Part shown: positions 1 through 9,487 of the stretch, in pieces | How positions within the stretch are numbered: position 1 is the first letter of the stretch | Layout of the letters: each line of letters opens with the position of its first letter | Assembly: GCA_937949945.1 (NCBI GenBank) | Contig: CALFEQ010000031.1 | Coordinates: forward strand, 66,179-130,178 | Direction: 5' to 3' | Origin: an uncultured Myxococcales bacterium | GTDB taxonomy: Bacteria > Myxococcota_A > Polyangia > Polyangiales > Polyangiaceae | DNA: 64,000 nt | The notes under the pieces: generated by a model | What the model was told of the DNA's origin: nothing | The model's database searches: none | Seen by the model: only the letters and a program-made list of their open reading frames with translations | Translations under genes and position numbers: made by a program

Positions 1-471
1 CTCCTCGGCTTCAAGCGAGACGTCGAGCCGAATCGTCAGCCGGTCCCGATCGAGACGCTCATCTCTCGGGTGTGCACGACGTTGACGCCCTCGCTCGAAG
101 GCATCGAGCTGCGCAAGGAGCTCGGATATCGCGGCGTCGTGCACTGCGCCGAGCCGCTGATGGCGCAGGTCCTCGCGAACCTTCTGCAGAACGGAGCGCA
201 CGCGGCCGGCCGCGGCGGCTGGGTCGAGGTACGTACGGGCCTCGAAGATCAGCGCGTCTTCGTGGAGGTCCGCGACAGCGGGCCGGGCGTTCCGGAAGAG
301 CTACGCGAGAGGATCTTCGAGCCGTTCTTCACCACGAAGCCTGCAGGAAGCGGCACGGGGCTCGGCCTGTCGACCGCGAGAGACATCGTCCTCCGGCACG
401 GAGGCACACTCGACGTGCGATCGGCATCGGGGACGACCGTCTTCCGCGTCGAGCTTCCTCTGCCGTCGTGA
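1..471 (+). CDS. Sensor histidine kinase, C-terminal part (cut by window edge)
   Basis: The open frame runs in from the left edge, so the N-terminus, the sensor part and the phospho-acceptor His are outside the window. What remains is a HATPase_c ATP-binding domain. It has an N-box-like NLLQNGAHAA, a G1 box DSGPGVPEE, an F box FEPFFTTKP and a G2 box GTGLGLSTARDIV, ending in the usual LPLPS-type tail. This is the catalytic module of a two-component kinase, which uses ATP to phosphorylate its own histidine. It lies 71 bp upstream of a receiver-kinase gene on the same strand and may be co-transcribed with it. The stimulus cannot be read from this fragment. Confidence 0.93.
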   Translation, partial: LLGFKRDVEPNRQPVPIETLISRVCTTLTPSLEGIELRKELGYRGVVHCAEPLMAQVLANLLQNGAHAAGRGGWVEVRTGLEDQRVFVEVRDSGPGVPEELRERIFEPFFTTKPAGSGTGLGLSTARDIVLRHGGTLDVRSASGTTVFRVELPLPS

Positions 472-542
472 GCACGAGCATCCGTCCCGATCCCGCAGAT
501 GTTTCGCAGTTGTAGAACGATCGCTGATCTACACTGGACGCG

Positions 543-1715
543 ATGCTCTTGCAGGACCACCTGATCCTGTACGTCGACGACGAGCACGCCAATCGCGTCG
601 TCTTCGAGATCACGTTCGGCAAGCGGTTCCGGATCAAGTGCGTCGACTCCGCGGAGCAGGCCCTGGCGATCGTCGCGCGCGAGCCGGTCGCCGTCGTCGT
701 CTCCGACCAGCGCATGGCGGGCATGAGCGGCGACGAGCTCCTTCGCCGCGTCAAGGAGCTCTCTCCGGACACCGTCCGCATGATCGTGACGGCGTACAGC
801 GATCTCGAGCCGATCCTGAAGGCGGTCAACGAGGGGCTCGTCGCGCGGTACGTGATCAAGCCTTGGGATCGCGCCGAGCTCGAGGAGATGCTGCGATGGG
901 CGGTCGAGGCCTACGTCGTCGGCAAGCAGAACAGTGCGCTCCAGCTTCGCCTCGTGCAGACGGAACGCCTCCGTACCCTGGGGCAAGTCTCGGCCGCCGT
1001 CCTCCACGACTTGAACCAACCCGTGACGGCGATCTCGATGAGCGCCGAGCAGCTCGCCGAGCTGGCGAAGGCCGCTCCGGTGCTCGAACGTCTCGCGAGG
1101 GGAGACACGTCGCTCACGCCGGACGAGCGCGCGATGTTGAAGGACCTCGCCGAGGAGCTCGGCGAGCTCGCGACGACGCTCTCGAGCTGCGCCGCCTTCA
1201 TGAGCGACCTCATGAAGCAGATGCGGCAGTTCCAGCGCCACGACTCGGCGCCGCCCTCCAACCGAGAAGTCGCGCCGATGCCCGTCATCAAGCTCGCCCT
1301 GTCCATGTGCCGCGGGGGAGCCGTCTCGTCGGGCAGCCGCCTGTCGTACGAGGGGCCCGCCGAGCTGCCGCTCGTGCGCGCCACGTCCGCGGATCTCCTC
1401 CAGATCCTGGTCAACCTCGTCCGTAATGCGCAGCAGGCGCTCGAGGAGAACGACGTGAAGAACGGCACCGTGGTGATCGGCGCGTCCGTCGGACGGGGCT
1501 CCGTCACCTTCAGCGTGCGCGACGACGGGCCGGGCATTCCCGACGACGTCCTCGCCAAGCTCGGCACCCCGTTCTACACCACCCGCGAGAACGGCACGGG
1601 CCTCGGCGTCGCGCAGTGCAAGCGGATCGTCGGTCGCCTCGGGAGCGAGCTGAAGATCGAGAGCACGGTGGGCAAGGGCACGACGGTGAGCTTCGCCCTC
1701 CCGACGGCCACCTGA
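543..1715 (+). CDS. Response regulator-histidine kinase hybrid (REC-HK)
   Basis: The 390-residue protein has a receiver domain at its N-terminus (about residues 7-120), with acidic pocket DDE at 12-14, phospho-acceptor Asp55 in SDQRMAGM and a conserved Lys in VIKPWD. A kinase core follows. Its H-box is a variant, VLHDLNQPVTAI, with N-box LVNLVRNAQQAL, G1 DDGPGIP and G2 GTGLGVAQCKRIVG. No membrane segment or PAS domain is visible, so it is probably cytoplasmic. A REC domain ahead of a kinase suggests it is switched by phosphate from another kinase, possibly the neighbouring one. The partner is unknown. The start is the first ATG in frame; the ribosome site is weak. Confidence 0.93.
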   Translation: MLLQDHLILYVDDEHANRVVFEITFGKRFRIKCVDSAEQALAIVAREPVAVVVSDQRMAGMSGDELLRRVKELSPDTVRMIVTAYSDLEPILKAVNEGLVARYVIKPWDRAELEEMLRWAVEAYVVGKQNSALQLRLVQTERLRTLGQVSAAVLHDLNQPVTAISMSAEQLAELAKAAPVLERLARGDTSLTPDERAMLKDLAEELGELATTLSSCAAFMSDLMKQMRQFQRHDSAPPSNREVAPMPVIKLALSMCRGGAVSSGSRLSYEGPAELPLVRATSADLLQILVNLVRNAQQALEENDVKNGTVVIGASVGRGSVTFSVRDDGPGIPDDVLAKLGTPFYTTRENGTGLGVAQCKRIVGRLGSELKIESTVGKGTTVSFALPTAT

Positions 1716-1732
1716 TCGAGATCGTCTCGATC
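1714..1732. terminator. Inverted repeat overlapping the stop of the REC-HK gene
   Basis: A perfect 8-bp inverted repeat, GATCGAGA-TCG-TCTCGATC, begins inside the stop codon of the preceding gene. There is no T-tract, so it is at best a weak terminator or processing hairpin between the two kinase genes. Confidence 0.3.
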
Positions 1733-1885
1733 GACGCACTGCCGAGGCGCACCGTGCGATAATCGTCCGATGTGCCTGTATACCCGCGGAGGCAATCGGG
1801 TTTTCGCCCCGAAATGGGTCCTGATAGCATTCGGGGGGCGAGGGGCTTTCTCGTGGGTAGTGGGCTCGGCACCAGGGGGGTTCTG

Positions 1886-3778
1886 ATGCAAGCGAGCGTC
1901 CTGCTCGTGGAAGACAACGACGACGACGTCGCGCTCCTCGAGCGCGTGCTCTCACGATCGGCGCGCGTCGTCTTCGACGTCGAACGCGTCGGCACTCTCG
2001 CCGACGCCGAGCAGCGACTCGCGAAGCGACGCTACGACGCGATCGTCGTCGATCTCGGTCTACCCGACAGCGACGGGCTCGCGACGTTCGTGAGCCTCTA
2101 CTCGAAGTCCGGCAGCACGGCCGTGGTGGTGCTGACGGGTGACGACCGCGAGGATCTCGGGCTCAAGGCCGTCGAGCTCGGCGCGCAGGAGTACATCGTC
2201 AAGTCGGATCGCGCGTGGCCCACGCTGCCGATGGCGATCGCGTACGCCGTCGAACGCGCACGCCGGCAACAGGAGGTCGAGGAGCTGACGACGGCGCTCG
2301 CGAACGCCGTGGACGCCATCGCCACCCTCGACGGCGCAGGGGCATTCGCATCCGTGAACGCCGCCTTCCAGGCGCTCCTCGGGTTCGAGCCGCAACAGCT
2401 CGTCGGCACGCCGTTTCTCGAGATCGTCCACGAGGCGGATCGCTCGACGGTCTCCGGCGTCCTCTCCGCGGGCAAGGCGCTCGAAGAGGTGGAGGTGCGG
2501 ACGATCCGGAAGGACGGGCGCATCATCCCCGTCCACCTCTCGTTCGTACACCGCAGCGGCGGCCGAGGACACTTCTGCTTCGTTCGCGATCTGTCGCGCC
2601 AGAAGGAGGTCGAAGGAAAGATCGCCGGCTCCGCCGCGATCACGGCCGTCGGCTCGCTCGCGACGGGGTTGGCCCACGAGATCAACAACCCGCTCGCGGT
2701 CGTCCTCGCCAACGTCGAGGAGGCCGGGCGTATCGTCGCCGAGCTCCCGGCGCCCGAGACGGAGGAGCGCCGCCAGCAGCTCGACGATCTGCGCTCGATG
2801 CTCGAAGAGGCGCTGTCGGCGGCGCAGCGCGTGCAGTTCATCGTCCGTGACCTCCGCTCCTTCGCGAGCGCCGACGACCGGCGGACCCGCGTCGACGTCA
2901 ACGCCGTCATCGAGGCGGCCAGCAACATCGCCTTCGCGGAGATCCGCCACCGTGCGCGGCTCGTGAAGGATCTGCAGGCACAGATCCCCGTCCTCGCGAG
3001 CGAGGCGAAGCTGGCCCAGGTCTTCCTCGCTCTGCTCGTCAACGCCGCGCACGCGATGCCGGAAGGCGACGTCGAGCACAACGAGATCCGCGTCACGAGC
3101 CGCCAGCAAGGACGCAACGCGGTCGTCATCGAGGTCGCCGACACCGGCTCCGGGATCCCGCCGTCGGAGCTCGGTCGCGTGTTCGAGCCGTTCTTCACGA
3201 CCAAGCCTCGGCGCCCGGGCATGGGCCTCGCCATCTGCCGCGCGACGATCGCCTCGCACGGCGGCGACATCACCATCGGCCCGCGAGAGGGAGGCGGTAC
3301 CATCGTACGCATCGTGTTGCCCACGCTCGAAGCCGAGAGCGCGAAGGCGCAGACGGAGCCGCTCGCGCAGCAACGACGCGTCCTGGTCGTCGACGACGAT
3401 CCCCTCGTCCTCCGGTCGCTCACGCGCGTGCTCGCGCGCGACTTCGAGGTGGCCGCCGCTCGCAATGGACGCGAGGCCCTCGACCTCGTCCGCGCCGGCG
3501 CGACGTTCGACGCGATGCTGTGCGACCTGATGATGCCCGAGCTGTCCGGCATCGAGCTCCATGCCGTCCTCGAGCGCGACGATCCAGAGCTCGCGAAGCG
3601 GACGGTCTTCCTCACCGGTGGAGCGTTCAGCGGGCGGGCGCAGACGTTCCTCGAGACGATCGGGCAGCCGCACCTCGAGAAACCCGTCGACCTGAAGGCC
3701 GTACGCGAGCTCCTCCTCGAGATGAGTCGGACTCCGCACGCCGAGCGCGCCAACGACAAGTGGCTCGGCGGCGGCTGA
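1886..3778 (+). CDS. Hybrid sensor kinase, REC-PAS-HisKA-HATPase-REC
   Basis: I chose the ATG at 1886, which has a strong AGGGGGG ribosome site 5 bases upstream and begins directly with the receiver sequence. The open frame extends 38 codons further upstream without domain content. Domain order in 630 residues: receiver 1 with Asp56 (VVDLGLPDSDG); a PAS domain around 140-245; HisKA with His264 in LAHEINNPLAVV; HATPase with DTGSGIPPSE and GMGLAICRA; and a C-terminal receiver with Asp547 in CDLMMPELSG. No transmembrane segment is seen, so it is likely a soluble phosphorelay hub. It is third in a run of kinase genes. The input signal and output regulator are not identifiable. Confidence 0.94.
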   Translation: MQASVLLVEDNDDDVALLERVLSRSARVVFDVERVGTLADAEQRLAKRRYDAIVVDLGLPDSDGLATFVSLYSKSGSTAVVVLTGDDREDLGLKAVELGAQEYIVKSDRAWPTLPMAIAYAVERARRQQEVEELTTALANAVDAIATLDGAGAFASVNAAFQALLGFEPQQLVGTPFLEIVHEADRSTVSGVLSAGKALEEVEVRTIRKDGRIIPVHLSFVHRSGGRGHFCFVRDLSRQKEVEGKIAGSAAITAVGSLATGLAHEINNPLAVVLANVEEAGRIVAELPAPETEERRQQLDDLRSMLEEALSAAQRVQFIVRDLRSFASADDRRTRVDVNAVIEAASNIAFAEIRHRARLVKDLQAQIPVLASEAKLAQVFLALLVNAAHAMPEGDVEHNEIRVTSRQQGRNAVVIEVADTGSGIPPSELGRVFEPFFTTKPRRPGMGLAICRATIASHGGDITIGPREGGGTIVRIVLPTLEAESAKAQTEPLAQQRRVLVVDDDPLVLRSLTRVLARDFEVAAARNGREALDLVRAGATFDAMLCDLMMPELSGIELHAVLERDDPELAKRTVFLTGGAFSGRAQTFLETIGQPHLEKPVDLKAVRELLLEMSRTPHAERANDKWLGGG

Positions 3779-4106
3779 CGCTCCTCGATCGCGTGACCGG
3801 ACGTCCGCGGCCTCGATCGTGTGCGGCACGTCTGCTCGCGTACGGTCGCCGCGCCCGCGTGCCCCACACCGACCGCGCGTCGAGCGCACGCGCGCGATCG
3901 GCGCGCCTGCGCGACGAAGACGCTGAGGCTCGGCGGATCGGCTGACGCTCGATCTGCTCACGAGATCGATTGGCGACAGCACGACGGCCACGCTCCCGCG
4001 CGCGTCGCGTGCCGCGGTCGTCCGGCGCCCGTCGATCCGAGGTCCGGCGCTCGGCTCGGCTAACTCCTGGAAATGAAAAGGTGCGTGCGTTGCAGGTCCG
4101 GCAGGC
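3779..4106. other. Intergenic stretch without recognisable gene
   Basis: These 328 bases follow the hybrid kinase and precede a lipoprotein gene. Short open frames exist on both strands, but they are Arg/Ala-rich and lack ribosome sites or domain content. I see no hairpin with a T-tract. The promoter of the following gene presumably lies in the 3' part. Confidence 0.6.
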
Positions 4107-5732
4107 ATGCGCCCTCGATCGCTGGTCGCTCTCCTGCGGATCGCTCTGCCCGCGGTCGCATGCTCGGGCGCCCCTGCGCCCACGGGTCCGGCCGTCGACG
4201 CGTCGGGCTCCGATCCGTCCGGGGCGTCGGATCCGTCCTCGTCGTCGAGCCGGACGGACAGCGCCGGCATGCGTGCGCAAAGGAACGTCTGCGTCACGCT
4301 CGATTACGGTCACGAGCGGCCGAACAGCGACTACTTCCTCCAGTTCCCCGACGACGCAGCGGCCCTTTCGTACTCGAGGGACTTCCTCGCGGTGAGCGAG
4401 ATGCCGAGGCCGCTGGAGGTCACGCACGACGAGCGGCTCACGCGGATCCTCCGCCGCGTCTACGAGGGATTCCACACCGTGTTCCCTCGCGAGACCGAAG
4501 GGCTCGAGGAGCCGCCGCGCCTGGTGGTCGTCGAGGCGGACGGCGCGAACGCGTTCGCGGGCTTCGACGAGCGACCGAGCATCAACAAAGCCCCGTGGGT
4601 GTTCTGGGTGCACTACCCGGTGCTCACGGAGCCTCGTCCGGACGACGAGGTCGCCGGGCTCTTCTCCCACGAGCTGGCGCACCTCATCCTCCGCAACCTG
4701 CTCCCCGAGACGCGCGCGAAGATCCGGACGCGCTACCACGTACCTGGCGGGCGCGAGCACGGCATCATCGGCGCCGCGGTCGTCGAGGATCCCGAGGTGG
4801 CCAGGCACGTCGAGGAGATCCGCGAGCTCGGCACGCTCGTCGGCCGTGACGTCGTTCTCGGTCCGTTGCCGCTCGCCGCGTTCGAGGACAGCAAGTACCA
4901 GTCGATGCTGACGACGCTCATGACCGAGGAGCGCGCTCGCTCGACCGATCCATCGGCGTGCGACGCCGCGGAGAGCGGGCTTCGGCGCGTCCGCGCGCTC
5001 TATGAGCCGAACGTCTCCGTCCACGATTTCATCCTCCGCCTCGGAGGGCCGCAGCGAGATCAGCTCGCGCGCTACGCGCGCAGCACCGCCGACTCGATGC
5101 GCAAGTGCCTCGGCCACGCGACCATGTCGCTCTTCGAGCTGAAGGTGCGTGACCAGTTCTCGATGCTGCCTCCGGAGGAGGCGCGCCCGTACATCGAGCG
5201 CATGCTCGATCCGACGACGGAGGAGCACGCGACCGCCCGGGCGACGCTCATGACGACCGAGGTGGAGCGCGTGGTCGACGCCAAGAACGCGCCCACGATC
5301 GAGCGCTTCTTCGAGGTCGTGGAGACGCTGCACGCGCGGATCGCCGAGCTCGAGAGCGACCCGCGCTGGCCGATCGACGAGCTTCGCGTCTTCGACATGG
5401 AAGAGGACGCCGACGACGCCGCCGTGCGCGTCCTCAAGGCGATCGGCAGCGACCCGCTCAGCAACGCCCGCTTCTTCGTGAACCTCATGCCCGATCCGGA
5501 CGCCTGCTTCCGCCTGGTCGCGAGCGGCCAGGTCCCGCCGTACGGGCGCTTCATCGATCCGCACAACGGGACGTGCTGGCGCTGGTTCCACAGCATCGAG
5601 TTCGCCAAGGCGCTCGATCGGTGCCCTGCGACGAACGCGGAGGCGACGCGCGCGGACACCGCGAGCTCCGCACGGGTGTCCCTCGCCGCCCCGTCACCCC
5701 CGCGCGCGAAAAGGCGCGGGCTCTTCCGCTGA
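4107..5732 (+). CDS. Putative HExxH metallopeptidase lipoprotein
   Basis: The 541-residue protein starts with a basic-hydrophobic stretch ending in LPAVACSG, a slightly atypical lipobox (Cys19), followed by a Ser/Asp/Pro-rich linker, so export and lipid anchoring are likely. HELAH at 188-192 matches the zinc-binding and catalytic HExxH of gluzincin-type peptidases. A later segment, CDAAESGLRRV, resembles the third-ligand region (ExxAD-like) of M48-type enzymes, but the match is loose. The rest is helical and matches nothing I recognise. The gene is followed by a strong hairpin facing the opposite-strand dsbA-like gene. It may be an envelope peptidase, or a protein that kept only the motif. 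Confidence 0.7.
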   Translation: MRPRSLVALLRIALPAVACSGAPAPTGPAVDASGSDPSGASDPSSSSSRTDSAGMRAQRNVCVTLDYGHERPNSDYFLQFPDDAAALSYSRDFLAVSEMPRPLEVTHDERLTRILRRVYEGFHTVFPRETEGLEEPPRLVVVEADGANAFAGFDERPSINKAPWVFWVHYPVLTEPRPDDEVAGLFSHELAHLILRNLLPETRAKIRTRYHVPGGREHGIIGAAVVEDPEVARHVEEIRELGTLVGRDVVLGPLPLAAFEDSKYQSMLTTLMTEERARSTDPSACDAAESGLRRVRALYEPNVSVHDFILRLGGPQRDQLARYARSTADSMRKCLGHATMSLFELKVRDQFSMLPPEEARPYIERMLDPTTEEHATARATLMTTEVERVVDAKNAPTIERFFEVVETLHARIAELESDPRWPIDELRVFDMEEDADDAAVRVLKAIGSDPLSNARFFVNLMPDPDACFRLVASGQVPPYGRFIDPHNGTCWRWFHSIEFAKALDRCPATNAEATRADTASSARVSLAAPSPPRAKRRGLFR

Positions 5733-5750
5733 GCCCGGTCGTCGTTCTCC

Positions 5751-5795
5751 CGAAAAAGAGGGAGGCCCTCGCCACGTCGCCGTGGGAGGGCCTCC
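5751..5795 (-). terminator. Rho-independent terminator of the DsbA-like gene
   Basis: A perfect 10-bp stem, GGAGGCCCTC/GAGGGCCTCC (5761-5770 with 5786-5795), encloses a nested CCACG-TCGC-CGTGG stem. Read on the minus strand, the hairpin is followed by CTCTTTTTC, a T-tract. It therefore terminates transcription from the minus-strand gene ending at 5823. It may also stop read-through from the plus-strand gene ending at 5732, although there is no T-tract on that side. Confidence 0.85.
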
Positions 5796-5822
5796 ATCCG
5801 TGCCGATCGAGCGTCCGACGGA

Positions 5823-7823
5823 CTACTTCGCTTCGGCGAGCGCGCGGTCGATGAGCTTCTTGAACTTCGTGTACGGCTGCGCGCCGCTGACGTAGTAGCC
5901 GTTGATGAGGAACGCCGGCGTGCCGGTGATGCCGATGTCGGTACCGGCCTTGTCGTCGGCGTCGACCGCGGCCTTGTGGACGCGGCCGTCGAGAGCGGCC
6001 TTGAACTTGTCCATGTCGAGGCCGATCTCCTTGGCGTAGTTCTCGAGGTCCTCGCGCTTCAGCTTCTGCTGGTTCTGGAACAGCTTGTCATGCATCTTCC
6101 AGAACCCGTCGGGGCCCTTCTGCTTGAGAGCCTCGCGCGCGGCCTCCGCGGCGAGCGGCGCGTCGGGGTGCATCGGGAGCGGCTTGTCGCGCCAGACGAA
6201 CTTCACCTTGTCGCCGTAGTTCTTCATGATCTCGGCGATCGTGCCCTCGACGCGGTTGCAGTACGGGCACTGGAAGTCGCTCCACTCCTGGATGACGACC
6301 TTCGCGTTCGCGTTGCCCTTGTAAGGAGCGCCGGCGGGGACGGGCGGAGCCTGCTTCTTCTCCGGCTCCGGAGCGCCCTTGGCGTCCTTCATCAGGTACT
6401 CGTAGTAGTCCTTCGCCGCGACCTTGCCCTTCAGATCCTCGAACTTCTTGATCTCCTCGTCGATGATCTTCTGGAACTTCTCGAAGGGCTGCGCGCCGAC
6501 GAGACGACGGCCGTTGATGAAGAAGTGCGGAGTGCCGGACGCCTGAACGTCGTCCGCGAGCTCCATGTCGGCGTCGATCTCCTTCTTGTACTTCTTCTCC
6601 TTGATCGCCGCCTTCACCTTCTCGACGTTCAGGCCGAGATCGGCGGCGATCTTCTCGAGATCGGCGTCCTCGAGCTTCGGCTGGCTCTCGAACAGCTTGT
6701 CGTGCGCGTCCCAGAAGCCCTTCTCGCCCTTCTGCGCGCGAGCCTCGAGGGCCAGCTCCGCCGCGGGCTCCGCGCGCGGGTGGAACGGCAGCGGCTCGTG
6801 CTTCCAGACGATACGGACCTTGTCACCGTAGGTGTCGCGGACCTTCTTCAGCGTGTCCTCGACGCGCTTGCAGTACGGGCACTGGAAGTCGGAAAACTCG
6901 ACGATCGTGACGATCGCGTCGGGCTTGCCGAGCTGAGGCGACTTGCCGACCGGCACCTTCCAGACGGTCTTGTCGTCCTCCCTCTCCTCGTCGTCGTCCC
7001 TCTTCGAAGGAGCCTTGTAGTTCTCCTTCGACATCTCGACGTAGATCTTGTCCTTCGGCGTTCCGGCCGCGATCTTGGCCTGCGCCTTGGCGAGCTCCTT
7101 GTCGATGACCTCCTTGAACTTGTCGAACGGCTGCGCGCCCGACAGCTCGACGCCGTTGATGCGGAACGCAGGGGTGCCGTTCGCGCCGACGCGGTTGGCG
7201 AGCGCCTGATCCTCCTCGACCTTCTTGGCGGCCTTCTTCGTCGCGAGCTCCGCCTTGAACTTCGCGGGATCGATACCGACCTGCTGCGCCCAACGCTCGA
7301 ACGCGTCGGGGCCGAGCTCCTTCTGGTTCTTGAAGGCGAGGTCGTGGAACTTCCAGAACGCGTCGTTGCCCTTGAGCATGAACACGGTCTGCGCGGCCTC
7401 GGCGGCCGGCTTCGCCTTCGCGTGGAAGCTCAGCGGCTGGTTCTTCCAGATGATGCGGACCTTGTCCGGGCCGTACGTCGACTTGACCTGGTCGAGCGTC
7501 GACTCGACGCGCGCGCAGAACGGGCACTCGAAGTCGGAGAAGATGACGATGGTGACGGGGGCGTCACGCTTGCCCCACATCGGATCTTCGCTCGACACGG
7601 GGATCGGCGAGTCCTTGTCGCTCCACGCCGGACCGTGGACGCCGCTCTCGGCGGTGATCCCCGCCGTCTTCAAGCGGTGGCTGTCGTAGCCCCACATGAC
7701 CGCTGCGCCGGCAAGGAAGCAGAGGATGAACCCGATGATCGCCACCCCGGTGCTCATCCCGCCCGCCTCGGGCGGAGGACGCACGTCGGCCGCGTGGCTC
7801 TTGTGCTCTTTGTCTTTCGCCAT
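5823..7823 (-). CDS. Membrane-anchored triple-domain DsbA-like thiol-disulfide oxidoreductase
   Basis: The 666-residue protein has a short charged N-terminus, one transmembrane segment (about 25-45, GVAIIGFILCFLAGAAVMW) and then three tandem DsbA/thioredoxin-like domains. The active sites are CPFC at 100-103, CPYC at 315-318 and CPYC at 519-522, each in a F/WSDFxCPxC context. Each domain also carries the cis-Pro region (GTPAFRING, GTPHFFING, GTPAFLING). Linkers are Lys/Glu-rich. DsbA proteins normally have one such domain of about 200 residues, so this is a three-fold fusion. It is probably anchored in the inner membrane facing the periplasm, where it would oxidise or shuffle disulfides. The start codon ATG encodes MAKDKEHKS. 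Confidence 0.93.
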   Translation of the reverse strand: MAKDKEHKSHAADVRPPPEAGGMSTGVAIIGFILCFLAGAAVMWGYDSHRLKTAGITAESGVHGPAWSDKDSPIPVSSEDPMWGKRDAPVTIVIFSDFECPFCARVESTLDQVKSTYGPDKVRIIWKNQPLSFHAKAKPAAEAAQTVFMLKGNDAFWKFHDLAFKNQKELGPDAFERWAQQVGIDPAKFKAELATKKAAKKVEEDQALANRVGANGTPAFRINGVELSGAQPFDKFKEVIDKELAKAQAKIAAGTPKDKIYVEMSKENYKAPSKRDDDEEREDDKTVWKVPVGKSPQLGKPDAIVTIVEFSDFQCPYCKRVEDTLKKVRDTYGDKVRIVWKHEPLPFHPRAEPAAELALEARAQKGEKGFWDAHDKLFESQPKLEDADLEKIAADLGLNVEKVKAAIKEKKYKKEIDADMELADDVQASGTPHFFINGRRLVGAQPFEKFQKIIDEEIKKFEDLKGKVAAKDYYEYLMKDAKGAPEPEKKQAPPVPAGAPYKGNANAKVVIQEWSDFQCPYCNRVEGTIAEIMKNYGDKVKFVWRDKPLPMHPDAPLAAEAAREALKQKGPDGFWKMHDKLFQNQQKLKREDLENYAKEIGLDMDKFKAALDGRVHKAAVDADDKAGTDIGITGTPAFLINGYYVSGAQPYTKFKKLIDRALAEAK

Positions 7824-8083
7824 TGCCTTTTTCCTATCGATACGGATGAAGCCAGCGCGGCGCCGTCGGATCGAGACGGACCGTCATCGCTTCGCGAGAC
7901 GCGCGCGCAACCCATGAAGTCGCAGCACGCCGTACGGCTTGCCGTCGGGGCTCGTTTCTTCGCGAAGGTCCGACGATCTTCGATGGGATTCGTCGCGAGC
8001 CGCGAGAAGAGAACGCCCCAGCACGCGGACGCGACCATCCGTGTGGGTCGCGACCACGCACGCAGCGAGACGCACGACGCGCG

Positions 8084-8476
8084 TCAGATCCGAGGCGGTC
8101 GATCGAGCGGCACGCGCACTCCGGGCGGAGGTCGGCCGCACGTGGTCAGGTCGACCGGGAGCCGCTCCTGGAAGAAGAGGCTCGGGAGGGTTTGCGTCGC
8201 CGGCGTCGTCGGCTCCTGCGAGAACGACACGTCGATGACGAGCCGATGGCCCGGAACCACGTTCCGCGTCTCGAGCGGGTTCACTTCGACGCAGTCGGCC
8301 GGGATGTCGAGCGACAGCTCGGGATCCTGGATCTGCGGATGCGGAGCGAAGCCAATCGCTCCGCGAGGGTCGCAGACCGGCGCGCGGCGCGGGACGGCGC
8401 CTGCAGGCGACACGACCAGCCACACGACCAGGACGGTCGCGGCGGCCAAGAGCGCTCGCAGGACCTTGCGCGGCAC
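8084..8476 (-). CDS. Small secreted protein, function unknown
   Basis: The 130-residue frame begins at a GTG that gives a signal-peptide-like start (VPRKVLRALLAAATVLVVWLVVS, cleavage near AGA). The mature part contains three Cys and ends Pro/Arg-rich. The open frame extends much further upstream, but that part is Arg/Ser-rich shadow of the PAP2 gene. It lies downstream of the PAP2 phosphatase gene on the same strand. I do not recognise the family. The ribosome site is weak, so both the start and the reality of the gene are moderately uncertain. Confidence 0.55.
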   Translation of the reverse strand: MPRKVLRALLAAATVLVVWLVVSPAGAVPRRAPVCDPRGAIGFAPHPQIQDPELSLDIPADCVEVNPLETRNVVPGHRLVIDVSFSQEPTTPATQTLPSLFFQERLPVDLTTCGRPPPGVRVPLDRPPRI

Positions 8477-8612
8477 GGCGCGTAGTCTGGCCTCAATTCG
8501 CCCGTCGACGCAAGCACAGCCGCCCCGGCCGGCCGGCCGGCGCCCTTCGGCAGCGCTTTTCTCCACCATCTCGCGACCCGCCGCGGTCTGCGGAAGGCCT
8601 GCGTCCCTCGAT

Positions 8613-9164
8613 CTATGTCGGAGTCGTGCGCCGGAAGTGGACGTATGCCCCGGCTGCCGCGATCGCCGAGCCGACGAGCGCACCGCCGAGGACGTCCCCC
8701 GGGAAGTGCACCCCGAGAGCGACGCGGGACAAGCCGACGCCGACGGCGAGCAACGTGAGGACGATCGCGCCGAGCGTGCGCAACGTGCGCTCGCTGGCCG
8801 ACGCGTCGTGCGAGACCGTCTTCGAGAGAACGACGGAGAGGAAGACGGCGAACGCGAAGCTGCCTGCCGCATGCCCGCTCGGGAACGAGTAGTCCGTCGG
8901 CGGATCGAAGGCCCGCACGTCGGCGAGCACGCTGTACGGACGCGCTCGAGCGAACAGCCGCTTGAGCACGAACACGACGCCCGCCGTGCTCGCGAGCACG
9001 ACCGCCAGCGTCACGGCGAGCCTGCGCGTCCGCCGAACCGCGAAGAGCGGCACCACCGCCAGCCCTCCCCATCCCCCGACGAGACTGAGCACCGCCATGG
9101 GGCCGAGCCAGCCCGAGAGGGCGTGGTGGAGGGAGAGGAAGAGAAGGACGTCGAGGTCTTGCAT
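8613..9164 (-). CDS. PAP2-family phosphatase (membrane)
   Basis: The 183-residue protein starts at the ATG encoding MQDLDVLLFL; the open frame extends 42 codons upstream but that part lacks membrane character. It has several hydrophobic segments and all three phosphatase signature motifs of the PAP2 superfamily: KRLFARARP (KX6RP), PSGH, and SRVALGVHFPGD (SRX5HX3D). It therefore hydrolyses a lipid phosphate or pyrophosphate at the membrane, for example phosphatidic acid or undecaprenyl diphosphate; the substrate cannot be told. The length is typical of compact bacterial PAP2 enzymes. It is divergent from tyrA. Confidence 0.93.
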   Translation of the reverse strand: MQDLDVLLFLSLHHALSGWLGPMAVLSLVGGWGGLAVVPLFAVRRTRRLAVTLAVVLASTAGVVFVLKRLFARARPYSVLADVRAFDPPTDYSFPSGHAAGSFAFAVFLSVVLSKTVSHDASASERTLRTLGAIVLTLLAVGVGLSRVALGVHFPGDVLGGALVGSAIAAAGAYVHFRRTTPT

Positions 9165-9487
9165 TGGCCCGGTCAGGCTTCCGGAGGGAGAGTCCTCAGG
9201 CTCAGCGATCCAAACCCGAACGGCCTGGTGACGTCGAGCGCTCCCGACCGAGCGGAGCGCGCTCGATCCCTTCCCTGGAGCCAAGCGCAAGCGTCTTGCA
9301 AAGCGCGAATGAGGTTCGGTCTCGAGAACTGGACTGCGCGAGGAGGCAATGGCCGTCCGCTTTCGCAGATGGGTCGTAGGCGAAAGCGCCGAGGCCTCGC
9401 AGTTCGAGAATTGGGCCTGCGGCGCGCAACCCCTGAGGACCGAGGACTCCCTTTCCTTGTCCCTGGGAGCGCGTAGAGTGCGAGCCG

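Noticed and set aside
5976..9476. Plus-strand open frame of 1166 codons opposite the DsbA-like gene
   Set aside because: It is the antisense shadow of the DsbA-like and PAP2 genes in GC-rich DNA; it is Leu/Arg/Val-repetitive and has no domain.
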